This document shows positions 32,886-42,249 of a DNA stretch of 64,000 bases, in pieces (position 1 is the stretch's first letter; every line of letters begins with the position of its first letter). A model generated the notes under the pieces. The model was not told the origin of the DNA, made no database searches, and saw only the letters and a program-made list of their open reading frames with translations. This DNA is from Mucilaginibacter_A sp965201005 (GTDB lineage: Bacteria; Bacteroidota; Bacteroidia; Sphingobacteriales; Sphingobacteriaceae): the NCBI RefSeq assembly GCF_965201005.1, contig NZ_OZ241747.1, positions 2,604,001 to 2,668,000 on the forward strand. Direction: 5' to 3'. The position numbers and the translations under genes were made by a program.

Positions 32886-35135
32886 ATGATCAAATCCATC
32901 AGATATTTATTGTTGATTACTGTTTTTCTGGATGCCTGCAGCAACACCAAATATTTAACCGGCAATCAAAAATTGTATGTTGGCGGTAAAGTAGATATCA
33001 AAAATAAGGACTTAAAAAAAAGTGACCGTAAAGCTTTAACAGATGAACTTACCGGTTTATTAAGGCCAAAACCAAATGCTTCAATTTTAGGATTAAGGCC
33101 GAAACTATACCTGTATAATATCACCAGAACTACCAAAAAGAAAGGGATCAAACATTATCTGAATTCTAAAGGTGAAGCTCCGGTTTTGGTAAGTGCCGTT
33201 GATCTGGACAAAAACAGCAAGATCTTAATTAACCGTTTGCAAAATGAAGGATATTTCCAGGCAGATGTTACCGGTGATACGGTTAGCAAAAATAAAAAAG
33301 CAACGGCTATCTATACGGTAAACACCGGGCCCGGCTACACGATCAGAAAGGTAACTTTTCCTACTTCTAAAAACAGTTTAGATACGGCCATTGCCGGTAT
33401 CGCCAATAAAAGCTTGTTGAAACCAGGCGATAAGTACAATTTGGATGTTATCAAATCTGAACGTACCAGGATTGATGCTACTTTAAAAGAAAGAGGCTTC
33501 TATTATTTTGCCCCGGAAGATTTGGAAGCACATGTTGACAGTACAAATATTGGCAACCATCAGGTAGATATTGATATGCAGGTGGTTAATACAACGCCAG
33601 ACAAGGCACGCGATATTTACAAAATCAATAACATTTACATTTACCCTAATTATTCACTGCGGGATACCTCTTTAATGCTGGACAGTGCTGTAAAATATGG
33701 CACTTACAACGTTATCCAGAAACGATTTACGGTTAAACCTTTTATATTTAAAAACACGGTGCAGCTACAGCCGGGAAACGTTTACAACAGAACGGACCAT
33801 AATAAATCTCTAAATAAATTTATCAATCTGGGACCATTTAAATATGTAAAGAATCGTTTTGAAGAAGTTTCCACCGATTCTCCAAAATTAAATGTGTTTT
33901 ACTTTCTGACACAATACCCTAAAAAATCTTTGTCTTTTGATCTACTTGGCCGTACAACTTCTGCCAACTATAATGGTGCACAGCTGAACCTCAACTTTCG
34001 CAACCGGAACACTTTTAAAGGTGGAGAATTACTGACCGTAACCTTGTTTGGCAGCACCGATGCGCAGGTATCCGGCCAGTTTGGCGGCGGCCACCCTTTA
34101 ACACAAGTTGGTGTACAAACCTCGCTTTCATGGCCCCGGTTTGTAAGTCCGTTTAAATTTAAAAACGATAATGCTTACATCCCGCATACCAATTTATCGG
34201 TTGGTTATTCTATTGTAAATCGGTCTGGTTTATATAATTTAAGTTCTTTTAACGGTTCGTTTGGATATCAATGGCGCGAAAATACACACAGATCGCATGA
34301 GTTAAACTTCCTGACAATTACTTACGTAAAGCCAACCAAAGTAGATACTGCTTATACCAATAATCCATTATACCAAAATAATCCGGCCCTAAAACATGTG
34401 ATTGATCCACAGTTCACTTTCGGCCCAAGTTATAGTTACACATATACCAACACCACGGAAACCTACCGCACCAACACGGTTTATTTTAACACAAGACTTA
34501 GCCTTTCAGGCAATATTATCGGTTTGGTTAGTGGTGCCGATACTTTGGGCGGACATGTAAAAAAGCTTTTCGGCACGCCTTATAACCAATATATCAAGCT
34601 TGAAAACGAGTTTCGTTTTTTTCACAAAGTAAGCACCAACAGCCAGATTGCGGCACGTTTAATCGCCAGCGCAGGCTTACCCTACGGCAACTCCACAATT
34701 TTGCCTTACAGTCAGCAATTTTTTATCGGCGGACCGAATAGTTTGCGCGGGTTCAGGGCCAGATCTATCGGGCCAGGAACGGTTAATCCTGTTGTTTATG
34801 GCCAGCAGGGCGGTTTTCTGGCAGATCAGTCCGGTGATATAAAATTGGAAGGGAACATAGAATATCGCCCAAAACTGTTCAGTATAGTTTATGGTGCTTT
34901 GTTTGCAGATGCCGGTAATGTTTGGAATGCCAAACCGCATCAGGCAGGCGGTACTTTCGGTTCAAACTTTTTTAACCAACTGGCGGCCGATGTTGGCTTT
35001 GGCTTGCGTTTTGATGCCAGCGTACTGGTGTTGCGTACAGATTTGGGTTTCCCGGTGTTAAAACCTTACACCCCAACGGCCGGAACCAATTCTAATTCGC
35101 CGGTATTTAACCTGGCCATCGGTTATCCATTCTAA
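32886..35135 (+). CDS. tamL: TamA/BamA-family outer membrane lipoprotein (TamL)
   Basis: A 749-residue Omp85 protein. It starts with a lipoprotein signal (IRYLLLITVFLDAC, Cys18 the likely lipidated residue), then POTRA-like domains (residues about 30-360) and a C-terminal beta-barrel ending NLAIGYPF. In the barrel SQQFFIGGPNSLRGFRARSIGPG is the conserved RGF-type segment of the family. Lipidated TamA-like proteins, called TamL, occur in Bacteroidota next to TamB and are thought to act with it in outer membrane assembly. The gene starts 4 bases after tamB. Confidence 0.88.
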   Translation: MIKSIRYLLLITVFLDACSNTKYLTGNQKLYVGGKVDIKNKDLKKSDRKALTDELTGLLRPKPNASILGLRPKLYLYNITRTTKKKGIKHYLNSKGEAPVLVSAVDLDKNSKILINRLQNEGYFQADVTGDTVSKNKKATAIYTVNTGPGYTIRKVTFPTSKNSLDTAIAGIANKSLLKPGDKYNLDVIKSERTRIDATLKERGFYYFAPEDLEAHVDSTNIGNHQVDIDMQVVNTTPDKARDIYKINNIYIYPNYSLRDTSLMLDSAVKYGTYNVIQKRFTVKPFIFKNTVQLQPGNVYNRTDHNKSLNKFINLGPFKYVKNRFEEVSTDSPKLNVFYFLTQYPKKSLSFDLLGRTTSANYNGAQLNLNFRNRNTFKGGELLTVTLFGSTDAQVSGQFGGGHPLTQVGVQTSLSWPRFVSPFKFKNDNAYIPHTNLSVGYSIVNRSGLYNLSSFNGSFGYQWRENTHRSHELNFLTITYVKPTKVDTAYTNNPLYQNNPALKHVIDPQFTFGPSYSYTYTNTTETYRTNTVYFNTRLSLSGNIIGLVSGADTLGGHVKKLFGTPYNQYIKLENEFRFFHKVSTNSQIAARLIASAGLPYGNSTILPYSQQFFIGGPNSLRGFRARSIGPGTVNPVVYGQQGGFLADQSGDIKLEGNIEYRPKLFSIVYGALFADAGNVWNAKPHQAGGTFGSNFFNQLAADVGFGLRFDASVLVLRTDLGFPVLKPYTPTAGTNSNSPVFNLAIGYPF

Positions 35136-35146
35136 ATTTTACCTTA

Positions 35147-35185
35147 TAAAAGAAGCATGGTTTACAATAAACCGTGCTTCTTTTA
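35147..35185. terminator. 12-mer inverted pair forming a terminator between convergent genes
   Basis: TAAAAGAAGCATGGTTTA (35147-35164) pairs with TAAACCGTGCTTCTTTTA (35168-35185) around a 3-base loop, with one T-G pair. The right copy is a one-mismatch 12-mer whose change keeps the stem. It lies between tamL and the alpha/beta hydrolase gene. Confidence 0.85.
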
Positions 35186-35195
35186 CCATACTTTT

Positions 35196-36032
35196 TTAAT
35201 ACCTGGTAATAAAATCAACTAAATCGTTGGTCAGTTTTTCTTTTTCGGTGATGAACAAACCGTGTGGCGCACCTTCATAAACTAAATATTCTGCTTCGGG
35301 CAGCAACCTGGCGGCCTGTTCGCCTGCTGTTTTTATCGGCACCGTTTTGTCGTCTTTGCCATGAATAATCAAAGCAGGCAATTTTATGGTACTTAATTCT
35401 TTCCTGAAATCCGTCGTCGAAAATGCTTTCATACATTCCAAAGTTGCTTTTCCGCTCCCGGTCAAAGCCATCATTTGCGTCCAGTTTAACATTTCGCCGC
35501 TAACCGATGGCGAAAGCAAACTATCACCATAAAACTGTTTGCCAAAAGCTGCCAAAAACTTTGGACGGTCATCGCGCAGCTGACTTTCAAATTCATCAAA
35601 CTGCGCCTGCGGAACACCTTCCGGATTATCGTCCGTTTTTAGGATAAAAGGGATAATTGAACTGACCAAAGCAATTTTTGCAACCCTCGAACTGCCATAA
35701 TTGGTTAAATAGCGGATCACTTCTCCCCCGCCCATCGAAAACCCTACTAAAGTTACATTGCGCAAATCCAGTTCTTCCAGCAAGGCGTTTAAATCAGATG
35801 CTAAAGTATCGTAATCGTAATTTTCCCAGGGTTTGCCGGATTTGCCAAAACCCCTCCGGTCATAAGCAATAACGCGCAAACCGTGCGCGGGTAATTCGTT
35901 TAACTGATATTCCCAGGATTCGCTGTTTAGCGGCCAGCCATGAATTAACACAACCGGTTTTCCTTCGCCCAAATCCTGATAAAATATTTTTACAGGTGTT
36001 GAGTTGCTGCTTTTTGATTCTATAAATGCCAT
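35196..36032 (-). CDS. alpha/beta hydrolase, non-heme chloroperoxidase-like
   Basis: A 278-residue alpha/beta hydrolase. The oxyanion region is LIHGWPLNSESW, the nucleophile elbow GFSMGGGEVIRYL, the acid lies in IIHGKDDKTVPI and the catalytic histidine in GAPHGLFITEKE. YDRRGFGKSGKPW is typical of the cofactor-free haloperoxidase/esterase branch. The physiological substrate is unknown. The start MAFIESK at 36032 was chosen over an upstream in-frame start whose 25 residues look non-coding (many Cys, Gln). A 12-mer stands at 36119-36130 upstream. Confidence 0.87.
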   Translation of the reverse strand: MAFIESKSSNSTPVKIFYQDLGEGKPVVLIHGWPLNSESWEYQLNELPAHGLRVIAYDRRGFGKSGKPWENYDYDTLASDLNALLEELDLRNVTLVGFSMGGGEVIRYLTNYGSSRVAKIALVSSIIPFILKTDDNPEGVPQAQFDEFESQLRDDRPKFLAAFGKQFYGDSLLSPSVSGEMLNWTQMMALTGSGKATLECMKAFSTTDFRKELSTIKLPALIIHGKDDKTVPIKTAGEQAARLLPEAEYLVYEGAPHGLFITEKEKLTNDLVDFITRY

Positions 36033-36220
36033 AATATTCTGTTTTTGAATTGATGTTGATAACCCGAAATGGAGAGAAGTTGTTTTGCCGCTACAACAGC
36101 AGACCAAATTTATACCGGTAAAAGAAGCATTATCATTTATTTAAGCTGATGATAATGAGCAGCATTTTTATCTTCGCCAAAAATATCAACATTATTTTAT
36201 GCTGATGAGCACAAATTTAT

Positions 36221-36649
36221 ATGCCTAAAAAAAGCATCCCGTTAACGTTGCTTGATCTGAACGGAAACGGCTTTCATCTGCTGGTCAACATTAAACTATT
36301 CAACAAAAAATTTAAGTTAGTGGTAGATACCGGTGCCTCTAAAACCGCTTTTGATAAAACTTTACTACTTGAGCTGATCCATGAAAAAGAACTAAAATCC
36401 GGACATTTAACCACCGGTTTGGGCACCAACAATATGGAATCTTTCACTGCGGAAATTGCCGATTTGTATATTGGTAAATTCCATGTCCCGCAGTTGGAAG
36501 TTGCCGTACTGGATTTATCTGCCATCAACATCGCTTATCAAAAGCTTGAAATTGCGCCAGTCCTGGGTGTTTTGGGCGGAGATGTTTTGGTAGAATTTGG
36601 GGCGGTGATTGATTATGGGAAGGGGAAGTTAAGCTTGAAAAGGAATTAA
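36221..36649 (+). CDS. retropepsin-like aspartic protease domain protein
   Basis: A 142-residue protein with one aspartic protease motif, DTGAS at residues 36-40 (KLVVDTGASKTAFDKTLL), and ILGVLGGDVL-like APVLGVLGGDVLVEFGAVIDYG at the end, the hydrophobic-hydrophobic-Gly motif. This is the layout of small retropepsin-like proteins, which need to dimerise to form an active site. No signal peptide or membrane segment is seen. The first codons contain TAAAAAAAGCAT, an intermediate form of the 12-mer. A GA-form copy follows the gene at 36661. Confidence 0.82.
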   Translation: MPKKSIPLTLLDLNGNGFHLLVNIKLFNKKFKLVVDTGASKTAFDKTLLLELIHEKELKSGHLTTGLGTNNMESFTAEIADLYIGKFHVPQLEVAVLDLSAINIAYQKLEIAPVLGVLGGDVLVEFGAVIDYGKGKLSLKRN

Positions 36650-36734
36650 TTTTTAGGTGATAAAAGAAGTATTAGGTGGATTGAAATTTACTGTTTGGGA
36701 TTTACAATATTACAAATTCCAATCAGCGAAAAAA

Positions 36735-38024
36735 TTAGTTGTTAATTGTAGTGGACGCGGTTGTATTTCTAATAAAGATGATTGCATCATACATTTTATT
36801 CAACATTTGATAAGTGCCTTTTCCTGTAGCCTGCTGCTTTTCATTGTAAGAGGCTCCCATAGAGCGGGAATGCACTTTGGTATTTAGGAATTGCTTGATA
36901 ACCGGGTTTGAAGATGCGGTCCCGAAATCTAGAATGAAGTTAGGGGTAGAAACTTGTGCGAATATAAAATCACTTGAGTTCTTTATCGTAACATCTGGAA
37001 TCGTATAAATAACTGTTTTCTTTTGCTGATTGTTCCATCCGCTCATATAGCCCGAATCAAACCCAAAACCCATCGCATAATAGCTGGTGCCAAATTTTTC
37101 ATTTAAATAATAACCCATGGGTAAATTATTATTTAAAGTAATATCTTTGGCTATGTGCTGGTTATGTGCCCAAATAATTGTTTTATTCAGATTTTCGTGA
37201 TCATAGATCCAGCTAATGTTAGCTGCCATATACTTGTCGCGAATGATGTTTAGGTTATATTGAAGAGGCGCAGCTTTAGCGTAATCAACCGTTTGTATAA
37301 CTGCATTTATAATTTGATGATCGACACTATGCTTGGACAAAGTGTCACCAGCAATGCTGGCTGACAACTCCGTTTTTAAACTTTCCAGTAAAGGGAGAAT
37401 TTCTTTATCTGGTTTTACAAATGCCCAACGTGTCATAAAATCCAGCCCTTTCGTTGCCTGCGGTGATAATGATATTCCAAGTTCAATTAGCTTTCCCTTC
37501 AATATCTCGCCGGAATTGAAAGCAAACTGCATATCACAGCCATAAAACCTCACCCGGTCTTTAATTGGTTTGCTTAGGTTGTAATTTCGGACCCACTCTA
37601 CCAGATCGAGAAACTCTTTGTTATAATAAATACCCAAAGTCATTTTGCTAAATCCCTCTTTCACCGTTCCTTTACCATATAGCACATAATCATTCATTGC
37701 AAATGTTCCGGCAAAATCTGCTTCAAATATGATTGTTTTGAAACCCTGCACAGTTACCAGATATTTTATCATCCGTTCTTTCGTGGTGAAAAATTCTTTT
37801 GTTCCATGCGTCGCTTCCCCTAATGCCACAATTCTTTTTCCAACTATAATCTTGTCGAGTTTCTGCAGGTCACTGAAACTACTGTCAGCCTCTGTAGTTT
37901 TTAAAGGTATTACAGCTTCATCAAGCGATGAGATCAAACTTTTCTGTGCCGCTACATTTAAGCAGGATAGACATAGTATGAATATAAAACAAATAGCGAA
38001 ATGCTGGTTTTTATTTGGCATCAT
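36735..38024 (-). CDS. erythromycin esterase family protein (secreted)
   Basis: A 429-residue protein with a signal peptide (HFAICFIFILCLSCLNVAAQ). The domain signature RIVALGEATHGTKEFFTTKERMIKYL and GFKTIIFEADFAGTF is that of the erythromycin esterase (EreA/EreB) superfamily. WIYDHENLNKTIIWAHNQHIAKD supplies the later conserved histidine. Most homologues in soil Bacteroidota are chromosomal, of unknown substrate; macrolide resistance is not implied. The start is one of two adjacent ATG codons (38024 or 38021). The A/T-rich 200 bases upstream hold a 12-mer at 38135-38146. Confidence 0.87.
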   Translation of the reverse strand: MMPNKNQHFAICFIFILCLSCLNVAAQKSLISSLDEAVIPLKTTEADSSFSDLQKLDKIIVGKRIVALGEATHGTKEFFTTKERMIKYLVTVQGFKTIIFEADFAGTFAMNDYVLYGKGTVKEGFSKMTLGIYYNKEFLDLVEWVRNYNLSKPIKDRVRFYGCDMQFAFNSGEILKGKLIELGISLSPQATKGLDFMTRWAFVKPDKEILPLLESLKTELSASIAGDTLSKHSVDHQIINAVIQTVDYAKAAPLQYNLNIIRDKYMAANISWIYDHENLNKTIIWAHNQHIAKDITLNNNLPMGYYLNEKFGTSYYAMGFGFDSGYMSGWNNQQKKTVIYTIPDVTIKNSSDFIFAQVSTPNFILDFGTASSNPVIKQFLNTKVHSRSMGASYNEKQQATGKGTYQMLNKMYDAIIFIRNTTASTTINN

Positions 38025-38170
38025 AAAAGGCGGGCGATAAATTTGATAAATGGAATTTCAACAATAAAACAAGTTACAATACTTTGTTTATTTAATTGTT
38101 TGGCAAGATACGATCACAAATCGCAAACTCGAAGATACTTCTTTTATCACCTAAATTTCAGTATAAAACA

Positions 38171-38200
38171 AAAAACCCTGTTCGTAATCGAACAGGGTTT
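38171..38200 (-). terminator. intrinsic terminator of gyrB
   Basis: AAACCCTGTTCG (38173-38184) pairs perfectly with CGAACAGGGTTT (38189-38200) around a 4-base loop. On the complement a T run follows. It is 25 bases after the gyrB stop codon. A one-mismatch 12-mer lies between them (38203-38214). Confidence 0.88.
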
Positions 38201-38224
38201 CCAGACTTCTTTTACCCCTATAAT

Positions 38225-40192
38225 TTATACATCAATCTTGGCGTATTTCGCATTCTTTTCGATGAACTCGCGGCGCGGTGCAACTTCATCCCCCATCAGC
38301 ATGGAAAAAGTGTGATCGCAACCGGCAGCATTTTCAATCGTAACCTGGCGCAAAGTGCGGGTTTCCGGGTTCATGGTCGTGTCCCACAATTGTACGTCGT
38401 TCATCTCACCCAAACCCTTATAACGCTGCACATGTACACTGTCTTCTTTCCCGCCACCTTTTAAACGCTGGATGGCCGCATCGCGCTGAATATCGTTCCA
38501 GCAATATTGCGCGTCTTTACCTTTTTTCACCTGGTACAAAGGCGGCGTGGCAATGTAAATATAACCGGACTCCACCAATTCTTTCATATAACGGAAAAAG
38601 AACGTGAGGATCAGCGTGGTGATGTGCGAACCATCCACGTCGGCATCCGTCATGATCACGATTTTGTGATAACGCAATTTGGTAATGTTCAATGCTTTGT
38701 CATCTTCCGGTGTGCCGATGCTTACGCCAAGCGCGGTAAACATATTTTTGATCTCCTCGTTTTCGTAAATTTTGTATTCCATGGCTTTTTCCACGTTCAA
38801 AATTTTACCCCGTAAAGGAAGTATTGCCTGAAAATGCCGGTCGCGCCCTTGTTTGGCTGTTCCTCCTGCCGAATCGCCCTCAACCAAAAACAACTCACAT
38901 TTTCCAGGGTCGCTGTCTGCGCAATCGGCCAGTTTGCCCGGCAAACCCGTACCGCTCATCACATTTTTGCGCTGCACCATTTCGCGGGCTTTGCGGGCGG
39001 CAGAACGGGCAGTTGCCGCCAAAATTACTTTGTTCACAATCAGGCGTGCTTCTTTTGGGTTTTCTTCCAGATAATTGCCCAAAATTTCGCCAACCGCCTG
39101 ATTGACCGCACCGCTTACTTCGTTGTTGCCCAGCTTGGTTTTGGTTTGGCCTTCAAACTGCGGCTCCTGCACTTTTACAGAAATTACCGCCGTTAAACCT
39201 TCCCTGAAATCGTCACCGGTAATATCAACTTTCACATTTTTAAGCAAGCCTGATTTATCAGCATAAGATTTTAAAGTCCGCGTTAAGCCCATCCTGAATC
39301 CGGCCACGTGCGTACCACCTTCAATGGTGTTGATATTGTTTACATACGAATGCACATTTTCACTGTACGTTTCGTTGTATTGCAAAGCCAGTTCTACCGG
39401 GATACCTTGTTTTTCGCCATCTAAATAAATTGGTTCCGGGATGATGGCACTACGTGTACCGTCTAAATATTTTACAAACTCTTTCAGGCCGCCTTCCGAG
39501 TAGAATTCTTCGTAAGGGTGCAGGCCGGTTTCGTCTGTTTCGCGCTCATCCGTTAAGGTTAAGCGGATGCCTTTGTTCAGATAAGCCAATTCGCGTAAAC
39601 GACCGGCTAAAGTTTCATATTTATATTCGGTTGTTAGGGTAAAAATTTCCGGGTCCGGAGAAAAAACCACAGTTGTGCCGCGCTTATCAGTTTCTCCGAT
39701 CTCTTTCACTGCATACAGTGGTTTTCCCTGGTGATATTCTTGTGTAAAAACTTTGCCTTCGCGATAAACCAAAGCCTGCAAATGGGTAGAAAGCGCGTTG
39801 ACACAACTTACGCCCACACCATGCAAACCGCCCGAAACCTTGTAAGTATCCTTGTCAAATTTACCGCCGGCATGTAAAACCGTCATCACCACTTCCAGCG
39901 CAGAGCGTTGTTCTTTTTGATGAAAACCGGTTGGGATACCGCGGCCATTATCACTTACGGATACAGAGTTGCCCTCTAAAATTTTTACATGGATCGTATC
40001 GCAGTGCCCGGCAAGGGCTTCATCAATAGAGTTATCTACCACCTCGTAAACCAAATGGTGCAAACCTTTTGTGCCGGTATCACCGATATACATGGAAGGG
40101 CGTTTCCGCACGGCTTCCAAACCTTCCAGCACCTGGATATTATCCGCAGAATAATTGGACCTATCTTCTAATAATTCTTTTGTTTCACTCAT
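38225..40192 (-). CDS. gyrB: DNA gyrase subunit B
   Basis: The ATPase subunit of gyrase, 655 residues. The GHKL ATP-binding parts are NIQVLEGLEAVRKRPSMYIGDTGTKGLHHLVYEVVDNSIDEALAGHCD and DNGRGIPTGFH, with GGLHGVGVSCVNALS. The TOPRIM domain contains EGDSAGGTAKQGRDR and DADVDGSHI. The length fits the short bacteroidal form without the proteobacterial insertion. An AC-form 12-mer (40238-40249) lies upstream. The ATG at 40192 gives MSETKELLEDRSNYSADNIQVLEG. Confidence 0.97.
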   Translation of the reverse strand: MSETKELLEDRSNYSADNIQVLEGLEAVRKRPSMYIGDTGTKGLHHLVYEVVDNSIDEALAGHCDTIHVKILEGNSVSVSDNGRGIPTGFHQKEQRSALEVVMTVLHAGGKFDKDTYKVSGGLHGVGVSCVNALSTHLQALVYREGKVFTQEYHQGKPLYAVKEIGETDKRGTTVVFSPDPEIFTLTTEYKYETLAGRLRELAYLNKGIRLTLTDERETDETGLHPYEEFYSEGGLKEFVKYLDGTRSAIIPEPIYLDGEKQGIPVELALQYNETYSENVHSYVNNINTIEGGTHVAGFRMGLTRTLKSYADKSGLLKNVKVDITGDDFREGLTAVISVKVQEPQFEGQTKTKLGNNEVSGAVNQAVGEILGNYLEENPKEARLIVNKVILAATARSAARKAREMVQRKNVMSGTGLPGKLADCADSDPGKCELFLVEGDSAGGTAKQGRDRHFQAILPLRGKILNVEKAMEYKIYENEEIKNMFTALGVSIGTPEDDKALNITKLRYHKIVIMTDADVDGSHITTLILTFFFRYMKELVESGYIYIATPPLYQVKKGKDAQYCWNDIQRDAAIQRLKGGGKEDSVHVQRYKGLGEMNDVQLWDTTMNPETRTLRQVTIENAAGCDHTFSMLMGDEVAPRREFIEKNAKYAKIDV

Positions 40193-40215
40193 AAGCTATA
40201 TCAAACATTAACCTT

Positions 40216-40223
40216 CAAAAATA
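40216..40223 (-). promoter_or_regulatory. candidate -7 box (TATTTTTG) of gyrB
   Basis: On the complement TATTTTTG matches TAnnTTTG and ends 23 bases before the gyrB ATG. The AC-form 12-mer (40238-40249) starts 14 bases upstream of it, in the region where a -33 element would lie. Confidence 0.45.
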
Positions 40224-40315
40224 CGAAATTTAGGCGATAAAAACAGCATCTTTCCGCATAAATCAATTCGGTAATACACGTTTTTTAAAAGATTAGGATA
40301 CTTGTTTTGAAAGAT

Positions 40316-40323
40316 TATCTTTG
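40316..40323 (+). promoter_or_regulatory. candidate -7 box (TATCTTTG) of the OmpH lipoprotein gene
   Basis: TATCTTTG matches TAnnTTTG and ends 20 bases before the ATG at 40344. No -33 TTTG at proper distance. Confidence 0.42.
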
Positions 40324-40343
40324 TCAAAATTTTTTGAAAAAAC

Positions 40344-40934
40344 ATGAAAATAACGGTATCCCAAATCACTTTAGGAATAGCTGTTGCCGCCTTAGCAGTT
40401 GCCTGTAACCAAAAGCCGCAAACCACTGCCCCAACCGCCGAGAAAAACACTGTTGCCGTATCGCCAAAAGCAGAAATCGTGTATGTAAACTCTGATTCGC
40501 TACTGAGCAAATACGATTATTTTAAAGACATGAGCAACCGTTTGGAAGAAAAAGGAAAACGTGCACAGGTGGATGTTTCTTCTAAAGGCCAGGCTTTTCA
40601 GCGGGAAGTGGCCGAATATCAAAAAGGTGCCGCTACTTTAAGTGCCGATCAGCGTGCCGCAACCGAGCAGCGCCTGGCCCGCAAACAACAGGAACTGCAA
40701 ACGTATAACCAGAATGCAAGTGCCCAGATCCAGCAGGAACAAGGCAGCGAAAACGCCAAACTGTATGATAAGATTGCCGACTTTATGAAAGTTTATGCTA
40801 AGGACAAAGGTTATAAACTGATCCTGACTTATTCTAAAGCCAACCCGACCGTTTTGTTTGGGGATGAAAGCCTGAACGTAACCAATGACGTAGTGAAACT
40901 TTTGAACGAGAACTATAAAAAAGATAAAAAATAA
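40344..40934 (+). CDS. OmpH/Skp-family periplasmic lipoprotein
   Basis: A 196-residue protein with a lipoprotein signal (LGIAVAALAVAC, Cys21), a short Thr/Pro-rich linker and an OmpH/Skp domain: IVYVNSDSLLSKYDYFKDMSNRLEEKGKRAQ, then a long charged coiled coil and YDKIADFMKVYAKDKGYKLILTYS. Skp-type proteins hold unfolded outer membrane proteins in the periplasm. The lipid anchor differs from soluble E. coli Skp, but lipidated OmpH proteins are frequent in this phylum. A separate intrinsic terminator follows. Confidence 0.88.
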   Translation: MKITVSQITLGIAVAALAVACNQKPQTTAPTAEKNTVAVSPKAEIVYVNSDSLLSKYDYFKDMSNRLEEKGKRAQVDVSSKGQAFQREVAEYQKGAATLSADQRAATEQRLARKQQELQTYNQNASAQIQQEQGSENAKLYDKIADFMKVYAKDKGYKLILTYSKANPTVLFGDESLNVTNDVVKLLNENYKKDKK

Positions 40935-40964
40935 AGAAATTTATCATTTAAAAACTTGAGTTTT

Positions 40965-40989
40965 AACCTCGGCCCAGCCGGGGTTTTTT
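40965..40989 (+). terminator. intrinsic terminator of the OmpH lipoprotein gene
   Basis: AACCTCGGC (40965-40973) pairs with GCCGGGGTT (40977-40985) around CCA with one T-G pair, followed by TTTTTT. The T run ends one base before a possible ATG at 40991 of the next gene, which makes the in-frame ATG at 41003 the more likely start for that gene. Confidence 0.85.
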
Positions 40990-40990
40990 A

Positions 40991-41482
40991 ATGCCAAAAA
41001 ATATGGATCAGCAAAACCATGAAAAATTTATGCGGATGGCCATTCAGCTTTCCGAGCAAAACGTTGAGCAGCGACTGGGCGGCCCGTTTGGTGCCGTAAT
41101 AGTGAAAGACGGCATGGTGGTGGCCCGTAGTGCAAACCGGGTTGTGCCACAGAAAGACCCGACTGCACATGCGGAAATTGCTGTTATCCGGCTGGCTTGC
41201 AAAGAGTTGGACACACATAATCTGGAAGGCTGCGTAATTTACACCAGTTGCGAACCCTGCCCGATGTGTTTGGGGGCGATTTACTGGGCGCACCTGGATC
41301 ATATTTATTATGCCAACACTAAAGCGGATGCAGCAGCCATCGGTTTTGACGATCAGTTGATTTATGATGAAATAAACCGCCCAATGGCAGAACGCAAACT
41401 TGGGGTTACGCAACTGCTTCGCCAGGAAGCGCAAATCCCTTTTAAAAACTGGACAGCTTCGGACCAGAACATCAAATACTAA
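40991..41482 (+). CDS. guanine deaminase-type nucleoside deaminase
   Basis: A 163-residue CDA-fold zinc deaminase. The active site is THAEIAVIRLACKEL (zinc His and catalytic Glu) and TSCEPCPMCLGAIYWAHL (two zinc Cys). The neighbouring DHIYYANTKADAAAIGFDDQLIYDEINRPMAERKL agrees better with the GuaD guanine deaminase of Bacillus than with TadA. A role in tRNA editing is thus less likely but not excluded. The start may be the ATG at 40991 or, because of the terminator just before it, the ATG at 41003. The gene ends beside an AC-form 12-mer pair. Confidence 0.82.
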   Translation: MPKNMDQQNHEKFMRMAIQLSEQNVEQRLGGPFGAVIVKDGMVVARSANRVVPQKDPTAHAEIAVIRLACKELDTHNLEGCVIYTSCEPCPMCLGAIYWAHLDHIYYANTKADAAAIGFDDQLIYDEINRPMAERKLGVTQLLRQEAQIPFKNWTASDQNIKY

Positions 41483-41485
41483 AAG

Positions 41486-41515
41486 ATACTGTTTTTACAG
41501 GCATAAAAACAGTGT
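41486..41515. terminator. AC-form 12-mer inverted pair between convergent genes
   Basis: ATACTGTTTTTA (41486-41497) and the one-mismatch TAAAAACAGTGT (41504-41515) form a stem around a 6-base loop. It fills the gap between the deaminase stop and the S4 protein stop. Confidence 0.8.
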
Positions 41516-41922
41516 CAGTTTTGGTTGGGCTGATCGAAAAATCCATCTTGCAGATCATCAATTTCCCGCCGGTCTTTTTTGGTTGGCCGCCCAGCTCCCT
41601 GGTCCCTTCTGATCATTGGCGATTCAAAAACAGATTTATAGCTATAAGTTTGTTCAACCGGCGTTTGGTCTTCGTAAAACAGCACTGCAGTTTTTGCATC
41701 AGTACGGTTTTCCAGCAAACCGGTAACTTTTAAAACTTTCTTTTCAATGCCCTTGCTCACCTGGTAAACCTCTCCGATCTTTACTTCGTGTGATGGTTTG
41801 ATGTTTTGTCCTTCCAGTTTTACCTTACCGGCCTTGCATGCATCGGCAGCCATAGTTCGTGTTTTGAATATGCGGACAGACCATAAATATTTATCGATCC
41901 TTAATTTCTCTTTTTCGGCCAT
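41515..41922 (-). CDS. RNA-binding S4 domain protein (Hsp15/HslR-like)
   Basis: A 135-residue protein with an N-terminal S4 domain, RIDKYLWSVRIFKTRTMAADACKAGKVKLEGQNIKPSHEVKIGEVYQV. The C-terminus is basic and charged. It matches the Hsp15/HslR family, which binds 50S subunits that carry stalled nascent chains after heat shock. Length is close to 133 residues in E. coli. No neighbour is linked functionally; the gene faces the deaminase across a 12-mer terminator. Confidence 0.88.
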   Translation of the reverse strand: MAEKEKLRIDKYLWSVRIFKTRTMAADACKAGKVKLEGQNIKPSHEVKIGEVYQVSKGIEKKVLKVTGLLENRTDAKTAVLFYEDQTPVEQTYSYKSVFESPMIRRDQGAGRPTKKDRREIDDLQDGFFDQPNQN

Positions 41923-42249
41923 TCTTCTGTTTTTATATAAATACCAATCAAACCAAAACTTGTTTAATTGATCGTAACCCGAATTAAAACTACAAAATAT
42001 TAGCTAAATAATTTTCAGCCTGAAAATATCCGTTATTATTTAAAGAATATTTCACTTTATTGTTAGATTATAAACATTGTATTTTTTTATAGCTTTATTG
42101 CAAATAATAAAATTTTGACAAGAATATTATCAATTTTATTTTATTATTGATAACTAAAAGCTATTTTTGAGACCTTAAATTTATGCTGACCTGAATATGC
42201 GGGCACCATAAAAACCTAAATAAACAATAATAACTGAATCATTTTAAAA
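41923..42249. other. A/T-rich gap with no recognised gene
   Basis: These 327 bases are clearly richer in A/T than the neighbouring genes and show no convincing open reading frame on either strand. A candidate -7 box, TATTTTTG, lies at 42162-42169 and could serve the small gene at 42250. No 12-mer occurs in the gap. Confidence 0.6.
42162..42169 (+). promoter_or_regulatory. candidate -7 box (TATTTTTG) upstream of the small unknown gene
   Basis: TATTTTTG matches TAnnTTTG, 80 bases before the ATG at 42250. The surrounding A/T richness makes chance matches more likely here. Confidence 0.3.

Noticed and set aside
36735..38024. Erythromycin-esterase-like gene as acquired macrolide resistance
   Set aside because: No mobile element or resistance neighbours; base composition and the 12-mer context are native, and such homologues are common chromosomal genes.
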